Positions 41,463-51,645 are shown, counted from the stretch's first letter. The stretch: DNA of 64,000 nucleotides from Kordiimonadales bacterium (GCA_015485385.1 WFTS01000149.1:1-64000), one strand, 5' to 3'. The notes: generated by a model from the sequence alone, not told the origin. Made by a program: numbers and translations.

Positions 41463-43601
41463 ATGATGGAGCAGCTTCTCAATAAATATAGCTTAAATAG
41501 ACGTATCTTGGCGCTTGTGACCTTCCCTTTGCTGGTTGCTAGTGCTTTGGCGGTGAATTTAATCTTAGAAGCGAGCAACCGATCGAGCGAGATGGATAAA
41601 ATCTCAAGCCTTGCTGAATTGGCTCCCTTTGCAAGTGGCCTTATTCACGAGCTTCAAAAAGAACGCGGGCGCTCTGCGGGGTTTCTAGCCGCCAGTACGG
41701 ACCGCAAGCTTTTGTCCCAAATTAAAAAACAGCGCGCAGAAACGGACGAAACCCTTAGCAGCTGGAAACAGGCTCTAAAGGGTATGAAAACGGCCAGCCA
41801 CTCTAAAGAATTTGCTGCTGTTCTTACCAAGGCAGAGACGGCGGCATCCACTCTTGCTGCTCTGCGCGCTGATGTTATGGGCGGCTCTATAGCTGTTAGC
41901 GAAATGGCCAGCCGTTATACAAATATTATCGCGCGGCATTTGGATATTATAAAAGGCATGGTCACATTAAGTTCTGACGCCGCAATTTCCCGTAAAATAA
42001 CGGCGTTTGTCGGACTTTTGGAAGCCAAAGAGAGGGCGGGTCTGGAGCGCGCAATGGGCAATGCAGGATTTGCTGCGGGAAAATTTTCGCCACAAGTTTT
42101 CCAGCGTTTTGTCACATTGGTTGCACAGCAAGATGCCTTTCTTTCAGAGTTTCAGCACCATGCAACAGAGGCTGAGCGTGCTATTTATTCAAATGTCATG
42201 CGGGGGCCTTATATTAAGGATGTGAACAAAATGCGCGCGCATATATTTAAGACAAATGGCGCGATTGATCCTGATCTGTTTTCTTCGGCTGAATGGTTTT
42301 CTGCCATTACCGGGAAAATTGACCTGTTCAAGAAAATTGAAGACCAGTTAAGCGCGCAAATCCTCGCTGCTGCTGAAGGCGGAGCCTCGTCAGCATCCTT
42401 TGCTTTCTGGACAGTGATACTGGCGTCCTTGCTTGGCCTGCCGGTGCTTATATTTGCCTCTTATTCTGTCGCGGCCAGTATCGAACGCCCCTTAAGCCGC
42501 CTGCATGCAGTGATGGGCAAGCTTGTTGAGGGTGATCTGGAAACAACGGTTCCTCACACCTCTTACGGAAGTGAAATTGGCGCGATGGCCAAGGCAATCT
42601 CCTCTTTTAGAGAGGCCGCGATTGAACAGGTCCGTCTTGAGGCTCTCGCAGAAAAAGCGCGTGCGGAAAAAGAGGCGCGCGACAAGGAAGACGCAGAGCG
42701 TGCAATCGAAAGGCAGAAACGCGAGGCAGAGCGTGCCAAGCAGGCAGAAATACGCTCTAAGCGCCTTGGCGAGCTGATCGAATTATTTGATAATAGAGCC
42801 GGTGAAGCGCTTAAGATTATGGGCTCGACATCGGGGGAGCTGGAAAAAACAGCCCTCTCCATGAGCGACGTTGCAAGCCAAACGGAAAGCCAAAGCGGCA
42901 CTGTTGTTTCTGCGTCAGACGAAACCAGCCACAGCGTTCAAACGGTCGCGACCGCCGTAGAAGAAATGAGTGCGTCCGCCGCAGAAATTGGGCGGCAAAT
43001 GCAGCAATCTTCTGACATTACCTTGTCGGCGGTGACTAAAGCCGAGCAAGCCATGTCGGTTGTAGACAGCCTGACCGAAACATCGCAGCATATTGGGGAT
43101 ATGGTTTCCATGATCCAGGAAATTGCTGAAAAGACCAATTTGCTGGCCCTGAACGCAACCATAGAGGCCGCGCGTGCCGGCGATATGGGGCGCGGCTTTG
43201 CGGTGGTCGCCTCTGAGGTCAAAGCCTTGGCAGAGCAAACAACAAGCGCCACTGATGCCATTGGTGGTCAAGTAACCAGTATTCAGTCTGTTAGTAAAGA
43301 CGTGGCTGTCACTGTCTCAGAAATGAAAGATGTCATCCTTCAAACCGAGGAAATTGCGACAGCCGTATCCGCCGCCGTTGAAGAACAAAATGCCGCCACC
43401 TCTGAAATTTCGCGCAGCGTACAAGAAGCAGCGAAAGGAACGCAGCAGGTTTCTGCCCAGATGGTTGAGGTGCAAAAAGGTGCCGTGGAAACCAAAGGGG
43501 CCTCTAGCCAAGTTCTTTCATCGTCTAAAGACCTTGCAAGTAGCGGCACCCATCTAAAGGAAGTGATTTCTGAATTTTTAAAGGATGTACAAGCGGCATA
43601 A
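41463..43601 (+). CDS. Methyl-accepting chemotaxis protein with NIT-like sensor domain
   Basis: [18 protein letters not shown] (NIT-like), HAMP, MCP hairpin tip [41 protein letters not shown]. Confidence 0.93.
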   Translation: MMEQLLNKYSLNRRILALVTFPLLVASALAVNLILEASNRSSEMDKISSLAELAPFASGLIHELQKERGRSAGFLAASTDRKLLSQIKKQRAETDETLSSWKQALKGMKTASHSKEFAAVLTKAETAASTLAALRADVMGGSIAVSEMASRYTNIIARHLDIIKGMVTLSSDAAISRKITAFVGLLEAKERAGLERAMGNAGFAAGKFSPQVFQRFVTLVAQQDAFLSEFQHHATEAERAIYSNVMRGPYIKDVNKMRAHIFKTNGAIDPDLFSSAEWFSAITGKIDLFKKIEDQLSAQILAAAEGGASSASFAFWTVILASLLGLPVLIFASYSVAASIERPLSRLHAVMGKLVEGDLETTVPHTSYGSEIGAMAKAISSFREAAIEQVRLEALAEKARAEKEARDKEDAERAIERQKREAERAKQAEIRSKRLGELIELFDNRAGEALKIMGSTSGELEKTALSMSDVASQTESQSGTVVSASDETSHSVQTVATAVEEMSASAAEIGRQMQQSSDITLSAVTKAEQAMSVVDSLTETSQHIGDMVSMIQEIAEKTNLLALNATIEAARAGDMGRGFAVVASEVKALAEQTTSATDAIGGQVTSIQSVSKDVAVTVSEMKDVILQTEEIATAVSAAVEEQNAATSEISRSVQEAAKGTQQVSAQMVEVQKGAVETKGASSQVLSSSKDLASSGTHLKEVISEFLKDVQAA

Positions 43602-43622
43602 TGAATTTATCTCGCTCCCTAA

Positions 43623-43671
43623 GGCTGGCGTTAACAACTGATTGCGCCCCCCCGCAATGTTAAGGCCAGCC
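43623..43671. repeat. Large imperfect hairpin downstream of MCP gene
   Basis: GGCTGGCGTTAAC...ATTGCG-cccccc-CGCAATGTTAAGGCCAGCC; no T-run follows. Confidence 0.65.
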
Positions 43672-43866
43672 GCCCGAGCTTGAAAGTATAAACATAGGTT
43701 AAGCACAACCAATACATTCGACATTAAAAGGTATTAATACAGACGTAAAAGAAACGAACAAATATAAAATCCATATCCAAAACCACTTCCATGGTGCGAA
43801 GTCGTTCGGGTACGGTGGCGACTAGCGGCCTGTTTGCTAGTTAAGCGGGAAGACGGGAGGGCTTAA

Positions 43867-44829
43867 ATGAAAATCTGGCGTTCAATAGTGATTGTCTTTG
43901 TAACCACGGCTGTTTTGCTTGGTTGCGCACCAGAGAAACAATCACCACTGCGACTTGGCACAAATGTATGGCCGGGATATGAACCGCTTTATCTTTCGCA
44001 AGGCTTAGGGTTTTTAGCCAAAGATGAAGTGCGTCTTGTGCAGCTAACCTCGGCAAGCGATGTTATTCGGTCTTTTAAAAATGGTGCGCTGGAAATGGCG
44101 AGCCTAACCTTAGATGAAGCCCTTAGGCTTGTTGAACTGGATATTCCCATAAAGGTCATTCTTGTGCATGACAGCTCTTACGGCGGGGATGCAATTGTCG
44201 CGAAGCCAGGCATCAAGACGATTAAGGATTTAGCCGGGAAAAAGGTGGCGGTGGAAGGGTCTTTAACTGGTGCGTATGTTTTGGCCCGAGCGATGGAAAT
44301 TCACGATATCAACTTCGAGCAGATCAGCGTTGTTCAGCTAGATGTTTCTGACCATATTGAGGCCTTCAGCCTTGCTGATGTAGATGCCGTCGTAACCTTT
44401 GAGCCGTCCCTTTCAAAACTGTTGACGATGGGTGCGCGTGAGGTGTTTTCCAGCAAGGATATACCGGGTGAAATTCTGGATGTTCTTGTGGTCAGAACAG
44501 AGACTTATGAAAAGAACCCTGAAAAATTGAAAAGGCTGATCGACGCATGGTTTTCAGCTCTTGATTTTATGAAGAATAATCCAGAGCAGGCCGCCGCCCT
44601 TATGGCCCCTCGTTTAGGGCTAAGCCCTGAGGGTGTTCTGAAAAGTTTCAGCGGACTACGCATGTTGGACAAAGAAGAAAACCGGGCTTTGTTTTCAGGT
44701 AGCCCCCCTAAAATTCAGTCAAATGCCCGGCGATTAAAAATCGTGATGCAGGATCAAAAACTGCTGTCGCGTAATATTGACCTCAGCGATCTTTTTGCAG
44801 AGGATCTATGGCAAGGGATCAGTAAATGA
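43867..44829 (+). CDS. Lipoprotein ABC-type substrate-binding protein (NrtA/SsuA/NMT1-like)
   Basis: Lipobox TAVLLGC; LRLGTNVWPGYEPLYLSQGLGFL...AKPGIKTIKDLAGKKVAVE. Confidence 0.87.
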   Translation: MKIWRSIVIVFVTTAVLLGCAPEKQSPLRLGTNVWPGYEPLYLSQGLGFLAKDEVRLVQLTSASDVIRSFKNGALEMASLTLDEALRLVELDIPIKVILVHDSSYGGDAIVAKPGIKTIKDLAGKKVAVEGSLTGAYVLARAMEIHDINFEQISVVQLDVSDHIEAFSLADVDAVVTFEPSLSKLLTMGAREVFSSKDIPGEILDVLVVRTETYEKNPEKLKRLIDAWFSALDFMKNNPEQAAALMAPRLGLSPEGVLKSFSGLRMLDKEENRALFSGSPPKIQSNARRLKIVMQDQKLLSRNIDLSDLFAEDLWQGISK

Positions 44830-47483
44830 TTTTCCGGCGCTCCCCCTCTATTTCCACCATGGTGCCGTTGCTTGTTGGCTTATTTGTCGCCCTTGCGCTT
44901 GTTGCCACATTTAGTGTCGCCAACAAAACCATGAAAGATGTGCAGGCCCAGCACGCGGCGACAATGTTGCGCGATACCCTTACCCGCGCCCAAGGTGTGA
45001 TCGAAGCTGATATGCGAGATAATCATTTGGTCAGCACGCGGCGCTATATCGCAGGTTTTGGATCGTCGCTTCAGTATCAATTGGTTTTTCTCGCAGGCCC
45101 TGACGGCAAAGTCATTGCCTCAACGGATATGGCTATCGTTGGCAGCCCGTGGCAAACGGCGCACGCAAAAAATAGATTAAAAGATGTGATAGGCCAACTG
45201 GGTACGGCGGATGTTAGCATTACATTTAATGATGACGAGACCCTCCTAACCGGGCTTGTCAGGGTGTGCGGTCAAAGTAATCGGGCGGCCTCTTTTACGG
45301 CGTCTTGCGGGTTTTTGTTTGTCCAGCAGTCTGTCTCTGTGGCCTATAGGGGCGTTCAGGATGTGCTGTTTTTCTCCACAGTTGAGGTGCTGCTGGCCAT
45401 CGCCCTGATTACTCTGATGTTGTTGCTTTCATTTCATACGCTGCTTTCTCGTCCAGTTGGTCATATCTTAAAGGTGCTTAGGAAAGTCACCGCCGGAAAC
45501 AGAAAAGTTCGTGTTGGTCTGAGGGGCAAGGGGGATATAGCAACCCTTGGGCGCGGCATAAATGAAATGCTTGACCGCTTGCAGGAAGACAGCGAAGCCC
45601 TGCGCAAATTTTCCCTTGCGATTGAACAATCCCCCACATCTATTGTCATCACCGACACCAACGGCTGTATCGAATATGTAAATCCAAAATTTGAAGATGT
45701 AACAGGCTATAGCTTCAACGAGGTTTTTGGAAGAAACCCCCGGTTTTTACAGTCGGGCCTGACCCCGCGCGAAGTCTATATCCAGCTTTGGACCGCACTG
45801 AAAAGCGGGTCAGAATGGCGCGGCGAGCTTTATAATAAAAGAAAAGACGGCACGATTTTTTGCGAAGCTGCCACGATTTCAGCCGTTTGTACCCCAGACG
45901 GAACCCCGACGCATTATCTTGCTATTAAAGAAGATATCACTGAACAAAAAGCCATCGAGAAAGAATTGAACCGGTTTGGCCGCTTGATCGAGCAGTCCCT
46001 TAGCGAGGTGTATATCTTTGATGTTACCACCTTCAGGTTTTTACAGGTCAATAAGGGGGCGCGGAAAAACCTTGGGTACACCATGGCCGAACTGCGGGGC
46101 ATGGCTGCTTTTGAGATCAAGCCAGACTTTTCAAAGGAAGACTTTTCAAAGCTTGTTTTGCCGCTGATAAACCGCGAGCAAGACATTCTTGTTTTTGAAA
46201 CTGTTCACCAGCGAAAAGATGGCTCCCGTTATGAGGTTGAGGTGCATTTGCAGCTTCTCCATGATGAAACACCTCCGGTTTTTGTGGCAAATATCCGTGA
46301 TATCAGCGAACAAAAAGCCTTAACGGCCCAGCTTGTTCAGGCCCAAAAAATGGAAATGGTTGGCCAATTAACTGGTGGAATCGCCCATGATTTCAACAAT
46401 ATTTTGGGCATTATTCTGGGCAATCTTGAATTGCTAGAGCGTATGCTACAAGGCAATGATAAGGCGCTGGCGCGGGTGGGCCGGTCACTTGCAGGGGCAA
46501 GACGCGGTGCAGATTTGATTGATAAATTACTTGGCTTTGCGCGCAAAAAATCCCCGCGCACCAGCTTTATCAATATCAATACCACCATCATAGCCATGCA
46601 AGATTTGTTTGTGCGGTCTTTAACGAAAGACATCACCATTGAAAACCGGCTTGATGATGAACTTTGGCCCATTTTGGTTGATGTTGGGGAATTTGAGAAT
46701 GTGATCCTCAATCTAGCGCTGAACGCCCGAGACGCTATGGCGGGTGTTGGAAAGCTAACTATTGAGACCAAAAATGAAACCATTCACCGCGATATGGCTG
46801 GCCCAAGTCGGGGCATAATAGAGGGTGATTTTGTGGTGGTTTCGGTTAGTGATACTGGCGAGGGCATGACACAGGAAACCGTCGATAGGGTTATTGAACC
46901 TTTCTTCACCACAAAGGGCCAAGGCAAAGGCACGGGGCTAGGCCTTAGCACCGTGTATGGCTTTATCCAGCGCTCGAAAGGCTATCTGGAAATTCTGTCC
47001 GAGGTCAATATCGGCACCAGTTGCCGTATGTATTTCCCTCGGGTCATGGAAGATACAGAAAAGAAACCAAGGTCACAAATACATAAAAAATCAGCCGACC
47101 ACCAACCCACCATTTTAGTGGTTGATGATGAAGAGGCCATGCGAGAAATCGCTTTAGAGTATTTAGAAGCCAACGGCTATAATACTGTCGTAGCCGAGAA
47201 CGGGGTCTCAGCACTGGAAATTCTGAAGATTAACCAAAGCATTGATCTTTTGTTCAGCGACATCATGATGCCGGGCGGTATCGACGGCTATTTGCTGGCA
47301 AAGGCGGCCGTGGAAATTTGCCCCGGTATTAAAATATTACTGACGACCGGATTTTCAAAAGAATTGGATATCGAAACCGCTGACGAGCGCAAAAGCCATA
47401 AACACACACGCACAAAAATCCTGCGCAAACCCTTCACTGAAAAGCAGCTTATTCGCCTCATCCGCGACCTATTGGGCCGCTAA
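44826..47483 (+). CDS. Hybrid sensor histidine kinase (periplasmic sensor-HAMP-PAS-PAS-HK-REC)
   Basis: ATGA overlap with upstream SBP; PAS SIVITDTNGCIEYVNPKFEDVTGYS; H-box LTGGIAHDFNNILGIILGNLE; C-terminal REC ILVVDDEEAMREIA. Confidence 0.92.
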   Translation: MIFRRSPSISTMVPLLVGLFVALALVATFSVANKTMKDVQAQHAATMLRDTLTRAQGVIEADMRDNHLVSTRRYIAGFGSSLQYQLVFLAGPDGKVIASTDMAIVGSPWQTAHAKNRLKDVIGQLGTADVSITFNDDETLLTGLVRVCGQSNRAASFTASCGFLFVQQSVSVAYRGVQDVLFFSTVEVLLAIALITLMLLLSFHTLLSRPVGHILKVLRKVTAGNRKVRVGLRGKGDIATLGRGINEMLDRLQEDSEALRKFSLAIEQSPTSIVITDTNGCIEYVNPKFEDVTGYSFNEVFGRNPRFLQSGLTPREVYIQLWTALKSGSEWRGELYNKRKDGTIFCEAATISAVCTPDGTPTHYLAIKEDITEQKAIEKELNRFGRLIEQSLSEVYIFDVTTFRFLQVNKGARKNLGYTMAELRGMAAFEIKPDFSKEDFSKLVLPLINREQDILVFETVHQRKDGSRYEVEVHLQLLHDETPPVFVANIRDISEQKALTAQLVQAQKMEMVGQLTGGIAHDFNNILGIILGNLELLERMLQGNDKALARVGRSLAGARRGADLIDKLLGFARKKSPRTSFININTTIIAMQDLFVRSLTKDITIENRLDDELWPILVDVGEFENVILNLALNARDAMAGVGKLTIETKNETIHRDMAGPSRGIIEGDFVVVSVSDTGEGMTQETVDRVIEPFFTTKGQGKGTGLGLSTVYGFIQRSKGYLEILSEVNIGTSCRMYFPRVMEDTEKKPRSQIHKKSADHQPTILVVDDEEAMREIALEYLEANGYNTVVAENGVSALEILKINQSIDLLFSDIMMPGGIDGYLLAKAAVEICPGIKILLTTGFSKELDIETADERKSHKHTRTKILRKPFTEKQLIRLIRDLLGR

Positions 47484-47492
47484 AGCCTGATA

Positions 47493-47520
47493 CCTCCAAA
47501 GGTATGCCTCCAAAGGTATG
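47493..47520. repeat. Tandem direct repeat CCTCCAAAGGTATG x2
   Basis: Two exact 14-bp copies at 47493-47506 and 47507-47520. Confidence 0.8.
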
Positions 47521-47549
47521 ACTAAAGGATATAAGGGCGCAAAAGCTTC

Positions 47550-48056
47550 TTATCTTTGGGGACGCCTTGGCTGGAAATCTTGGCTGCTATAATGGGTGTG
47601 TACGATTTTCCAATCGGGGCCAATTTTCCTGAAAAGAAATGTTTGCAGCCCAATTTTGTCAAAAAACTTGCTGGTTTGACGGATGGTCCCATTGACCCGC
47701 GTTGTGAAAATCGCCCAAGCAAAACCATTTTCAAATGTTACATCAATGTCGGAAAAATCAACACTTAGAGAATCTACCGCTTCTTTTTCTGGCACCACGT
47801 GATGGTGTATCAGATTATCCAAGCCAATGTCTTCACGCCCTGCTTTGACATAGCGCGCTGTCTTTGATTTGAGGAAATGTTTTCTAAAGATGGCGCCGTC
47901 ACCGGTTTCCCATCCCGTTTCCACTTCGGCGATTATGGCCTTGATCTGACGATCATCGCTAAACTGAAGGTTTGCCGAAATATCAACAGGGACAGCCTTA
48001 GTCGGGGCAGAGAAAGCCAATAAGGCGGCCAAAACGGTGATAAAAAATCTATGCAT
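47550..48056 (-). CDS. Secreted NTF2-like/SnoaL-like protein
   Basis: Signal peptide MHRFFITVLAALLAFSAPTKA and NTF2-like pattern ending FLFRKIGPDWKIVHTHYSS. ORF extends to 48083. Confidence 0.65.
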   Translation of the reverse strand: MHRFFITVLAALLAFSAPTKAVPVDISANLQFSDDRQIKAIIAEVETGWETGDGAIFRKHFLKSKTARYVKAGREDIGLDNLIHHHVVPEKEAVDSLSVDFSDIDVTFENGFAWAIFTTRVNGTIRQTSKFFDKIGLQTFLFRKIGPDWKIVHTHYSSQDFQPRRPQR

Positions 48057-48149
48057 GCCAAGGCTCTTTCTACAGTGGCCCAAGAGGAGGGATGGTTTGG
48101 CTACCAGAGGGAAAAGGGCTTACAAACTGCAGCCGTAGCCAAGGGGCAG

Positions 48150-48185
48150 ATGCCTAAGCTGGGCTAAATTACCCAGCTTAGGCAT
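48150..48185. repeat. Perfect inverted repeat (14-bp stem, 8-nt loop) downstream of sulP
   Basis: ATGCCTAAGCTGGG-ctaaatta-CCCAGCTTAGGCAT. Confidence 0.9.
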
Positions 48186-48190
48186 GATCT

Positions 48191-49843
48191 TTATGCGGCT
48201 TGTGTCCGGTGCAAACTCACGACAAAATCTACAGCGTCATGATGATGGTCAAACCAGTGCTCCGCCGGGATATTTGTGTGAACATCAAACCCGTGCAGCA
48301 TGGTTTTCAGCGCTTTGGACGATCCGGAGATGATTAGTTTTGTGCCCGATAAGTGCGCATCATTTGCAATGGCCTCAATTGCTTTTATCGCGGAAAGGTC
48401 AATGTGCGGTACTTTGGCAAAATTCAGGATCACAGCCTGTTGGCCGCTTTCCCATTTTTGCCGGAACGCAAATGTTAGATCTGATGCCGCGCCAAAACTT
48501 AGCAGGCCATCAAATTCAACAACCGATGCTTTGCCGTTGGTTTTATGGGCCACAGGGCATGTGGGTTTTCCGCTTTCAAGGTCACGGTCTCCCGCGACAT
48601 GTGTTAGCTGTATATCGGCACTTTGTTTCACATACCCAAGGGCAGCTAGAACAACCCCAACACCCACTGCTAAAATCAGATCAGCAAACACTGTCAACAG
48701 CAGGACGATCAGCATCAAAGCCAAGTCCCAACGTGGGCTTTTATGGAGCTTTTTCAGATAATTGATGTCAACAATATCATAGCCAACCTTCACCAAAATA
48801 CCGGCGAGCGCAGCGTGTGGGATTTGTGAGGCCAAGGGTGCAAGGCTAACGGCGATCATCAATAGAAATACAGCGTGGATCATGCCTGATATCCGTGTGC
48901 TGCCGCCAGAGCGAATATTCACCACGGTTCGCATGGTTGCACCCGCGCCGGGAATGCCGCCAAACAGGCCTGCCACGGTATTACCAATTCCTTGTCCGAT
49001 CAGTTCTTGGTCGGAGTTATGACGGGTTCGGGTCATATTATCAGCAACAAGCGATGTAAGCAGACTGTCGATCGCGCCCAAAAGCGCCAGTAAAATAGCG
49101 GCTTCCACAACGATGGTCATGACGCTGAAGTCGAACGAGGGTATGGTTAGCTCTGGCAGTCCTTGGGGGATGTTACCAAGAATAGGAGATCCTGGTAAGG
49201 CAACACTGACAAATGTGCCGACCACCAGAGCAACCAATGCGCTGGGCATATATTTGCCCCAGTTTTTTGGCCAAAAAAAGACGATAAAGAGCGAGACAAT
49301 CCCCACGATTAACGCCGTTGTGTTCATATTGGAAATAGCGTCAGGCAGGCTTGCAAGCGCGTTTATGGTGCCGGAGCCATCCGGCGTAAAACCGAACAAA
49401 CGCGGCAGTTGCAAGGCAATGATGATACAGCCTATCCCGCTCATAAAACCTGAAATCACGGGATAGGGTACCAGCCTGATATATTGACCCAATTTCAGCA
49501 CGCCCATTAAAATTTGGAACACGCCTGCGAGGATGACCGCTAGAAAAATAAGGCCTAAATCGCCTGATAAGCTGGCAAGCACGCCAGCAAAGACCACAAC
49601 CATAGGGCCTGTGGGGCCAGAAATTTGTGATCCGGTGCCGCCAAACAAGGCCGCGAAAAAGCCAACGATAATCGCGCCGTAAAGCCCAGCCACGGGCCCC
49701 GCACCAGAGGCTTCACCAAAGGCAAGCGCAAGCGGCAGCGCAATAACCCCCGCTGTAATGCCGCCCATAATGTCGCCTCTTAGCGACGAAGTCTGAAAGA
49801 TCTTGCGAATATCAAAACTGCTTTTTATATCAAACCGTGTCAT
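48191..49843 (-). CDS. SulP family inorganic anion transporter
   Basis: SulP N-terminus (GDIMGGITAGVIALPLALAFGEASGAGPVAGLYGAI) and C-terminal STAS domain. Confidence 0.92.
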   Translation of the reverse strand: MTRFDIKSSFDIRKIFQTSSLRGDIMGGITAGVIALPLALAFGEASGAGPVAGLYGAIIVGFFAALFGGTGSQISGPTGPMVVVFAGVLASLSGDLGLIFLAVILAGVFQILMGVLKLGQYIRLVPYPVISGFMSGIGCIIIALQLPRLFGFTPDGSGTINALASLPDAISNMNTTALIVGIVSLFIVFFWPKNWGKYMPSALVALVVGTFVSVALPGSPILGNIPQGLPELTIPSFDFSVMTIVVEAAILLALLGAIDSLLTSLVADNMTRTRHNSDQELIGQGIGNTVAGLFGGIPGAGATMRTVVNIRSGGSTRISGMIHAVFLLMIAVSLAPLASQIPHAALAGILVKVGYDIVDINYLKKLHKSPRWDLALMLIVLLLTVFADLILAVGVGVVLAALGYVKQSADIQLTHVAGDRDLESGKPTCPVAHKTNGKASVVEFDGLLSFGAASDLTFAFRQKWESGQQAVILNFAKVPHIDLSAIKAIEAIANDAHLSGTKLIISGSSKALKTMLHGFDVHTNIPAEHWFDHHHDAVDFVVSLHRTQAA

Positions 49844-49853
49844 GGACTAACCC

Positions 49854-50516
49854 TTACGCTGCACTGGTTTTATGGGAAACAGCCTGCACGACTTCGTCCG
49901 ACAGTGGCTCGAACAAGCCTGTTTTTGGATTATATTCGGTGATCAAACCGGCCCGAATATCATAAACCCAACCATGCAAGTTCACTTTTTTCGCGCGCAA
50001 TTGCGATGCGATGAAAGGGTATGTTTGCAGGTGCATCAATTGAGAAATAACATTTTCTTCAATCAGCTTGTTTAACTGGGCATCTCCCTCCAAGTCGCCG
50101 TGATGGTCTTTCATGATATGCAGGGCCGATGAGGAATGTTTTAGCCATTCGCACACATGGGGCAGCTCGGTTAGTGATTCGGGCTCTAAAGCGCCTTTCA
50201 TGGCACCACAATCCGTGTGGCCGCAGACAATAATTTCTTCGGTCTTAAGCGCTCCTACAGCAAATTCGATGGCCGCAACCGTACCCACGTCCGAGGATCC
50301 GATGGAATAAGGCGGTACGATATTTCCCGCATTGCGCACGATGAACAGATCACCGGGTTGGGTCTGAGTGATCAGATTGGTATCGATCCGGCTGTCAGAG
50401 CATGTGATGAACAAAACTTCTGGGTTTTGTCCTTCAGATAGGCGCTCAAATAGATCGCGGTGGTTGGGGTAAATGTCTTTTTTAAAGCGTGCTACACCGT
50501 CTTTTACTTTTTTCAT
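49854..50516 (-). CDS. Beta-class carbonic anhydrase
   Basis: Zn-site motifs ITCSDSRID and CGHTDCGAMKG. Start set at ATG 50516 (MKKVKDG) preceded by GGAG; the ORF list start is 50612. Confidence 0.93.
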   Translation of the reverse strand: MKKVKDGVARFKKDIYPNHRDLFERLSEGQNPEVLFITCSDSRIDTNLITQTQPGDLFIVRNAGNIVPPYSIGSSDVGTVAAIEFAVGALKTEEIIVCGHTDCGAMKGALEPESLTELPHVCEWLKHSSSALHIMKDHHGDLEGDAQLNKLIEENVISQLMHLQTYPFIASQLRAKKVNLHGWVYDIRAGLITEYNPKTGLFEPLSDEVVQAVSHKTSAA

Positions 50517-50640
50517 CTGTCGTCTCCAGGCCATAGTAGTTTGGGGATAACCGCTGCCGTTATTATATTTGGCGGCGGGTGTTATGGGGGATATAAGACT
50601 TTCTGTGAACATAAAAACCCATTAAAAAATCATGTTTGTG

Positions 50641-50655
50641 ATAGCATTTATCTAT
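50641..50655. promoter_or_regulatory. OxyR-like half motif ATAG-N7-CTAT
   Basis: ATAGcatttatCTAT in the CA/LysR divergent intergenic region. Confidence 0.5.
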
Positions 50656-50724
50656 CATATGATGTAGGCTGAGGCCGTAATTTTTGAACCAATCCCTGTA
50701 ATATGCAAGCAAAGCAGACGTAAG

Positions 50725-51645
50725 ATGGAACCAACGCTCAAGCAGTTGAAATACCTAAAAGCCGTTGCCGATCACGGTAGCTTTCGGCGTGCCGCTGAGT
50801 TTTTGCATGTATCGCAGCCAACCTTAACCGCGCAGATCACGGTGCTGGAGGAAAAGCTAGGGCGCATGGTCTTGGAACGGTCGCGCCAAGGCGCAACGCT
50901 TACACCTATCGGGCGCTCAATGATGCCGCATATTATGGCGATTGGGCAGGAAGTTTCCGCGCTTATTCATTTGGCACAGGAAGCAGAAAGCGGCCTTTCT
51001 GGCACCTATAGGCTGGGTGTGCCCCCCACCATTGGGCCCTATTTGTTGCCCGAGGTGATCCCTGCTTTGCACAAGGCCTTTCCGGGGTTAAAAATTTTCG
51101 TTCGCGAAAAAGGGCCGCGCGATTTGGAACTTGGGCTGGTGAACGGGGATTATGATTTTATCCTGACCAGCCGCCCGATGGAAATACCCCATCTCGCAAC
51201 GGCCCCGCTTTATGTTGAACCGCTAAGCCTTGTTTGTGCGCTGGATCACGCATTTGCAAATAAGGGTGTTATTCTCCCGGTGGATTTGAAAGGTCAAAGC
51301 CTGCTCGCGATCGAAGAAAAACACCGACTGTTTGTTTTGATGCAGGCGATCGCCACCCAATATGACGCCAAACTCTTGCGCGATTATGAAGGCACCAGTT
51401 TAGATACGATTAAACATATGATCAGTACTGGGCTGGGCATTGCCTTTTTACCGGCTTTGTATGTTCGGCTTGAAATTGACCCCAGAAAAGATGTGCTTTG
51501 TGTGCCGTTTAAGGGCGATAGTTTTTCCCGAGAAATTTTGTTGGCGTGGCGGCGCGGATCCCCGCAAACGGAATTTTTTAAGAAAATAGCCAGCCTGATG
51601 CGCGAACAGTGCCACAAAAATCTGGGTGAGTTTATTGATATATAG
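50725..51645 (+). CDS. LysR family transcriptional regulator, OxyR-like
   Basis: LysR HTH (LKQLKYLKAVADHGSFRRAAEFLHVSQPTLTAQITVLEEKLG); OxyR-like LLAIEEKHRL...GTSLDTIKHMISTGLGIAFLPAL. Confidence 0.9.
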   Translation: MEPTLKQLKYLKAVADHGSFRRAAEFLHVSQPTLTAQITVLEEKLGRMVLERSRQGATLTPIGRSMMPHIMAIGQEVSALIHLAQEAESGLSGTYRLGVPPTIGPYLLPEVIPALHKAFPGLKIFVREKGPRDLELGLVNGDYDFILTSRPMEIPHLATAPLYVEPLSLVCALDHAFANKGVILPVDLKGQSLLAIEEKHRLFVLMQAIATQYDAKLLRDYEGTSLDTIKHMISTGLGIAFLPALYVRLEIDPRKDVLCVPFKGDSFSREILLAWRRGSPQTEFFKKIASLMREQCHKNLGEFIDI

